From positions 2,901,110 to 2,965,109 of the forward strand of contig NC_061071.1 in assembly GCF_021917145.1 (NCBI RefSeq): a stretch of DNA of 64,000 nt. Reading direction: 5' to 3'. This document shows positions 58,067 to 64,000 of this stretch, in pieces (position 1 is the first letter of the stretch; each line of letters begins with the position of its first letter). The stretch is from Hypomesus transpacificus. Taxonomy: Eukaryota; Chordata; Actinopteri; Osmeriformes; Osmeridae. The notes beneath the pieces are model-generated. The model was not told where the DNA came from, did not search any database, and worked only from the letters and a program-made list of their open reading frames with translations. Both the position numbers and the translations under genes were made by a program.

Positions 58067-61000
58067 ATGAGTAGCTGTATAATTAAAGTGGCATTGTTTG
58101 TGGCTTGCGCGCTCTCCATAAACTGCACGGTAGCCCCTGGAACTGAGACGCACACTGTGTCCCAGGATACTTGCACGTCGTGTGGCATCGGCCAGCCAGA
58201 AGAGTCGGGGAGGGTGGACATCGACTTTCTGGAGGCAGTGAAGAGGCATATCCTGAGCAGGTTACAGATGAAGGATAGACCCAACATCACCCATCCCATC
58301 CCGAAGGCGGCGATGGTGACTGCGCTTCGGAAACTTCACTCCGGGAAAGTGCGCGAGGACGGGAGAGTAGAAATCCCGAACCTTGACGGACACGCCACCA
58401 ACAATGAGGTCGTGGAAGAGACCTCTGAGATCATCAGTTTTGCAGAGACAGGTGTGTAATTGATGTAACATTTACTGCACGAAAAAAAACAGCCATGACA
58501 AAACACTGTACAAAGCGGGTAAATCGATTTATCTGTTGAGTACATTTACAGGATTGTCGTAATTCATCACGTTGAACAGCTCGTCGTTTTCCGAGGAACA
58601 AATTATTGATTTTGAGTCTCCATTCTCTTTTTGGGAGGACTTTCTTGAATCATAACAAATTGTTAATAACATGAGTTTCGGTGTTAAATTACCAAATGAC
58701 CATGGATCAGGGTCAAGCTACTTTTTAATCTGCTATTAACACTAATTTTGAAATTACATAAAAAACGCTCTATATGGAGGCTACTTAACAAGGAGCCTGA
58801 AAATATATTTCTCTAAACTAATGTGGGTGTGTAAATCAACATTAAACAAAAATAATATGTGAATAATATTACTATACCATCACTTTGTAATAATGTAAGC
58901 AAAGGTTTTAGATTAAATTGAAATTTTACATTCAAGATTAATCCAAACCTTGGTTGGCCAGCTACATGCTGTGTGGGTCGTGTAGCAGTCCCTGCACCTC
59001 ACCATCTCCCTGCCAGTTGGCAGTTTAAGCCATGGTATAGTGGCTGCCAGCTGGGCATGGCATTGGGACAAGCTCAAAGAACAAGTTACTCAGAGCTCTT
59101 CTAAAGGAGCCGGAAAATGATCAATGGTGCCACCTGCTTTGCCCACGTGTGTTCAACTGTTGCCTTTCCAAGCACTAAAGCTTCTCTGTAACCCATGTGT
59201 TTTACAGAACAACATCTTTAGAGAAAGCTACTGAATTTGCTTGTGAAAACAAAAACATGTTTGAGACAACTTTGCTTTGCAAGGACAGACAATCTTCCAA
59301 ACTTAACTCCCCATTGAATACTACTGGTCTGAATGATCAACCTCTGTATGCACCTCAGTTCCTCTGCTCTTTTGGGAGGGGAGAGGGGGAGGGGAGAGGG
59401 TTAGGGGAGAGGGGTAGGGGAAGGGAGGGAAGGGAGGGGGGGAGGGGTTACATGGCCACGGGCATGAGAAAGCAGTATGTAAAGAACATCACATGGGTCT
59501 CCATGAATGAGTTTCTTCAGCATAAGGTCAATGCTTTGTGTCAGAGCCATGCATGCTGAATGTAGATTGAAAGGGGGAACTCTTATTAGAATTCAGGATG
59601 TGTTATGTGCTCTCACATGTAATGCAGGGGGACGAGGGTCCTTCACAGATCCTTGGCTCCATTCTCGGACCTCGTCTCAGCTGTGTAGGTGACAGATACG
59701 GCGCCGTGGCCCTGATGAAAGGAGACAGAATGAAAGGAAGGCAGATGCACAAAAAGCAAATCAAGACTTTTATCATTCAGCATCCAGTTCACCTTTTTGC
59801 CTAAGACTTGAAAGGAAATGCATCAATTTTGTGCCCACACGATCAACACATGAGGACAGTGTGGATAAGGGTGCCGGGTGTTCACTCTATTAGGTGGCTC
59901 TAGTTGTCTCAAAGCCAGATGAGGTCTCCTGCCTGCCAAACCAAAATAACGTTTTAATGAGGTTCAAAGCAGACAGGGTGCACCCCCCACCTCCAAACAT
60001 TAATATCACAGATGAATGTCTAAGCACACTTTTTTTTTGAGGGTTTTCTTATCAGCGTGGCAGTGTGTGGTCCACTTACATCTAAGCTGTTGAGTGTTAA
60101 CACAGAGCTTACCTGAATGTCTGTAGTGCTTGGTGAGGCATGGCAGGTAAAGACTCGCTCCTGTTATTGTTGCTTCAGAGGATGGGCCTGCAAAGGAACG
60201 TTGCCTACATGTGGGAGCCCCTGTTTGCCCCTCAGTCACCTGACAACCAGGTTCAGATCACTCAGTTGGAATGCAGGTGTGAGCCAGCTTTTTCTGCAAC
60301 ACCAGCAACACCAGCATCACCAACCGTCTCTGAAGGAGGGGATCCCTCTCTGAATTGCTCCTCCCAAGGTTTATTAAATTTTTTCTCCCGTTGGGAGTTT
60401 TTCTGGGAGTTTTTCCTTGTCTTCCTTGAGGGTTTAGGTTGGTTGAGGGGCAGTTCTATGGGCGCATGTGAAGCCCTCTGTGACATGCTTGCGTGTAAAA
60501 AGGGCTATACAAATACATTTGATTTGATTTGACCAGCAAGCATGTTCAATTTCAGGTGACAGGTATCAGGTTTTGGGAACAAAGCCTGTAGAATCCCTAT
60601 ACTCCTTTACTTTTAACTTCCCGTTGACTTCTCACCATTGTGTATGTTTCAAGGACAGTTGAACTCATTATAAATGTGTTAATTATGTATTTTTTGTGTT
60701 CCTATATAAAAAACAAGATAACAACAATGAAAATCATACATTGATAAGACTAGGGTTTGATCGTTGTAACTAAGGCCACATACTACACCGCTGAGCAGGG
60801 TTTCTGGGGTGATGGTTGGGAGGGCCTGTGTCATGTAAATGTATTTTTTGCTTCATCATTCTTGTCCTGTGATGCCACAGCAGCATTCTCAATGTCTGGC
60901 GGTAGCATGCGTCGTTACTTTACATCACAGGGCACACATTGTGTAACCAGTTAGGCTCAGTAAGCTCTAGTTTTCAGCAGCATTCACAGCAAAGCCTTTG

Positions 61001-62292
61001 AAGCTTTGTGCTTGGCTCTTATAAGTCCCCTTCTCATATCCAGCCTGAATCAAGGCCAAGTGGGCCTGAACCCAGAGTTGCACTGTCTCTTTGGGAGTCG
61101 TGATGGGACAAAGTGAAGGCCGGGTGGCTTCCTTAAAGCTGTCCCCCAGTTTACACGGTTTTCTCTCAATCCTTTTTGGAGCCATTTTGAAGCAGCAGTT
61201 CACGTCACTGCCTCATCCGTTTGCTGGGGGTGACAGCCAAACCAACTTTGACCTCCCTTACCATGGTAACTGTCGGTCTCAATTTGAAACCAGTATGTTG
61301 AAATGTTCCCAGTTCTGTTCATCAGTTATCAGTCCAACCCTGTACGCACACTGGGTGGTGGCAGACCCCAGGCTAGCCTTGGTATTTATCAAGAGGGTTA
61401 TTCATCTGCATGGTTCTTCCTCGCATTCTGACATTCTTTCAAGATATCTGATAAGCCATATTCAACTGTTATACTGTCCTAACCTAGTCTCCTTTTGTCT
61501 GTGTCTTCTTCAGATGATCTGGTGTCATCAAAGTCCAGCCTCTTCTTCCTGATCTCCAATGAGGGGAACCAGCACCTGCAGGTGACCCAGGCTAACCTGT
61601 GGCTCTATTTTAAGCTCCTGCCCCCTCCTTTGGACCGGGGCCCCACCAGGCGGAAGGTGATGATCAAGGTCTACTACCAGGAGCCTGGCCTGGGCAGCAA
61701 GTGGAACCTGGTAGAGAAGAGGGTGGAGCTGAAGCGTAGCGGCTGGCACACCTTCCCCCTGACGGAAGCCATTCAGATGGTGTTTGAGAAGGGCGACCGG
61801 CGGCAGAACTTGGACGTGCGCTGCGAGGGCTGCGAGGACCTGGCCGTGTTGCCCATCCTGCTCAACCAGAACGACGAGTCCCACCGGCCCTTCATGGTGG
61901 TCCACGCCAGGCAGGCCGACAACAAGCACCGCATCCGCAAGCGCGGCCTGGAGTGCGACGGCAGCAGCAGCCTGTGCTGCAGACAGCAGTTCTACATTGA
62001 CTTCCGCCTCATCGGCTGGAACGACTGGATCATTGCCCCGTCGGGTTACTTTGGGAACTACTGCGAGGGGAACTGCCCAGCCTACATGGCAGGGGTCCCA
62101 GGGTCAGCCTCTTCCTTTCACACAGCGGTGGTCAACCAGTACCGCATGAGGGGAATGAGTCCAGGGTCCATGAACTCCTGCTGCATTCCCACCAAGCTCA
62201 GCACCATGTCTATGCTCTACTTTGATGATGAGTACAACATCGTCAAGAGAGATGTGCCCAATATGATTGTGGAGGAGTGCGGCTGTGCTTGA
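58067..62292 (+). CDS. inhbb: Inhibin/activin beta-B subunit precursor
   Basis: TGF-beta-family ligand: homodimers form activin B, heterodimers with the alpha subunit form inhibin B; acts on activin receptors in gonad, pituitary and embryo. Two exons, 58067-58451 and 61514-62292, join in phase 1 to 387 aa (human 407). The ATG at 58067 is the first in frame and opens a hydrophobic signal ([20 protein letters not shown]). The prodomain keeps the QDTCTSCG start, [15 protein letters not shown] and [14 protein letters not shown] motifs. RIRKR at about 268-272 is the furin site, leaving a mature 115-residue chain. The mature chain has the beta-subunit cysteine pattern: [19 protein letters not shown] and the terminal ECGCA. 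It is nearly identical to other vertebrate beta-B chains, while the prodomain is more diverged. The single 3 kb intron holds a LINE tail and a G-rich tract. Confidence 0.98.
59374..59448 (+). repeat. G-rich polypurine tract in the inhbb intron
   Basis: About 75 bases of GGGG and GGGA units with only a few T, including a run of seven G. Composition fits G-quadruplex formation on the coding strand. Confidence 0.85.
60325..60532 (+). mobile_element. LINE-type 3-prime tail in the inhbb intron
   Basis: Contains CCTCCCAAGGTTT, two copies of GGGAGTTTTTC, GAGGGTTTAGGTTGG and ends AAAAGGGCTATACAAATACA plus TTTGATTTGATTTGA. This is a widespread fish non-LTR element end, with a TTTGA terminal repeat. 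The upstream limit is not clear and no reverse transcriptase frame is present, so this is a 5-prime-truncated copy or a SINE sharing the tail. Confidence 0.7.
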
Positions 62293-63802
62293 GCTTCTAT
62301 TCTAAGTGGACTTAGTGACCTTTGTAAACAGAAAAAAAACAATATTACAAAATAATTATAGAAACAAAGTAATATTTATGGACTATTATAAGCATACGCA
62401 CATGCACACACAACCTCGTTCACACATATCTACACACTCTCACATATGTCTGCACAAACACCTGTATATATATTTATGTTTGTTTAATTTTCTCTGGTAG
62501 AAAGCCTTTATTATTTCTGCCATTGTGTAATTCAATCCCATTTTGTAAAAACATGTTTGCAAAGTCATTTTGGTTTCTGTTTCAAAGGGATTTGAACAAA
62601 ATGGTTCCAAGGTTGCTGTTTCTATTCTGGAAATGGAAATCTCTCCACTCTGAGGAAAGTGGATAAAGAAGTTTTAATGGAGAGCTTATATTCCAAACAT
62701 TTCATGAACCTATCTCTACAAACCCCTAGTGAAAGCACTGAAGCCTCACCTCCGCTACAACACCACAACATCAGCACTTCCAACCAGGAATACACCTTGG
62801 TGACTGCAACAACGCAACTGTCCATTATTACAAACAAAATACAGTTTCAGAATTAAGCCTCCAGAAATACAGAAAACTTCATTGCAGGTGAATTCATTTG
62901 AAGAATTAGTCTCCGTATCAGAAAATGATTTAGACAAATTTCCATCAGCATCTACTGAAGCTGCCACCAAAACATGAGTCAGTCTCCCTAACCTGAGCGT
63001 ACATGTCACAACGTCCTACATCTAGTTCTCTTTTGCTTCACTTCTGATATCTTCTACAGGTCAAACACTATAATATGTTCATTCCTCTCATTTCAGTCAG
63101 AAAAGTAAAGAGTTGCCATATTGCTCAGTTTAGTCATGGTGCAGCTTAGCACTTCCTAATGCACATTTGATAGCACTTGCAGATTAAAATGCCTTTAAAG
63201 AGTGGTGCACCTACCCTTGCTCACAATCCTTTAAAAAAATAAGTGCCGCATGAGCTATGCAATGTATAGTATTGACCCACACCAGACAAACTGAACTCTA
63301 GTTCTAGTGATAAACTATTACCAATACTTGAAATGTAATCTTCTGCTTATTCTTCAAAGCGAAAGATTGTTACAATTTTTGCACTGAAAAGTTGCGTGAT
63401 TAGTAAAAACAAACTGCCATTGAAAAGTTATTTTTATAAATGCAAATTGAGTGCTGTTCAAATGTATTATACCTAATCATGGAACCAAAGAGGCCAAGAT
63501 TTTGAGCTATTGTAAGATGGCAATGCCATCATATTATTTTGTAAATTACTTGTGACCATATAAGAGGCCTAAACACTGTATCAGGGTACAATATTATGGA
63601 TTCCATATTCAGATCAATCTCTTTTCTATTTTGTACCTATAGACAAATGGAATATTTCATATTTTTTCATCAACTTATAATACACGTAGGTTTTCTAGTT
63701 CTTGTTCCAGAATCATTTAGAATCAAATACATGACTCTATGTACAGCTGATGTAAGATATGAATATGCTTTTAAAATATTTTGTTCTTTGTAACTGTTGA
63801 AA
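62293..63802 (+). other. inhbb: inhbb 3-prime UTR
   Basis: AT-rich 1.5 kb from the stop codon to the last polyadenylation signal, with several ATTTA-like and TTTTTA stretches. No separate gene is visible. Confidence 0.6.
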
Positions 63803-63808
63803 AATAAA
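63803..63808 (+). terminator. Polyadenylation signal of inhbb
   Basis: AATAAA followed within 40 bases by T-rich and TG-containing sequence. It would give a 3-prime UTR of about 1.5 kb. The remaining bases to 64000 show nothing recognisable. Confidence 0.55.
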
Positions 63809-64000
63809 TTTCTTATTCTCCATTACCTAATTACCTCACGGTTTTGTTTTGGGAAAGGTACTACTCATGAGTAAGAAAAGGACATTCTACATAAAAAAAA
63901 ACTAAAAAAAGATTTAAAAATCCAATGAGCCTCAATAGTTCGACAGGCTCTCCAGCTCTCCTTCAGCTGGTAAACAGGTGATTATTCAGACACACAGAGT

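Noticed and set aside
58019-58299. Minus-strand frames of 76-90 codons over inhbb exon 1
   Set aside because: Shadows of the prodomain-coding exon.

Overview
The window is vertebrate nuclear DNA, almost certainly from a teleost fish. The evidence is compact spliced genes with GT/AG introns, very frequent (CA)n and (CT)n microsatellites, a tRNA-derived SINE and LINE 3-prime tails of types common in fish, and proteins that align exon by exon with known vertebrate families. I cannot name the species. All coding calls come from reading the exons by eye and checking that reading frames and splice phases close. The five complete genes close in frame, with lengths near those of their human counterparts where one exists.

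Layout, left to right. (1) 1-1366, minus: the first four coding exons of a steroid-sulfatase-type sulfatase, running off the left edge. (2) 1.4-11.8 kb: no gene seen; long simple repeats. (3) 11791-21226, minus: complete anos1 (anosmin-1), 14 coding exons, 667 aa. (4) 23833-25095, minus: a small three-exon gene for a secreted ten-cysteine Ly6/uPAR three-finger protein, 92 aa, with a TATA box and a non-coding first exon. (5) 27614-28851, minus: mras, 208 aa, five coding exons. (6) 31998-48451, plus: ptpn4 (FERM-PDZ tyrosine phosphatase), 26 coding exons, 930 aa, with a probable non-coding first exon. (7) 53653-55122, minus: ralb, 201 aa, four coding exons. (8) 58067-62292, plus: inhbb (inhibin/activin beta-B), two exons, 387 aa, with its 3-prime UTR to about 63.8 kb.

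From general knowledge, PTPN4, RALB and INHBB are linked on human 2q14.2, and STS and ANOS1 on human Xp22.3. The window therefore appears to join two ancestral blocks, with mras and the Ly6-like gene at the junction. The genes do not form one pathway. They cover a lysosomal/ER-type hydrolase, an extracellular matrix guidance protein, a secreted three-finger protein, two small GTPases, a cortical phosphatase and a TGF-beta-family ligand. mras and ptpn4 are divergently transcribed; ptpn4 and ralb converge; ralb and inhbb diverge.

I found no mobile operon-like cassette, CRISPR array, viral gene or obvious new multi-gene system. The least ordinary items are the Ly6-like gene, the unusual CVIL C-terminus of ralb (identical to that of mras), a GGGAGA array starting just inside a ptpn4 5-prime splice site, and microsatellites acting as polypyrimidine tracts for ptpn4 exons.
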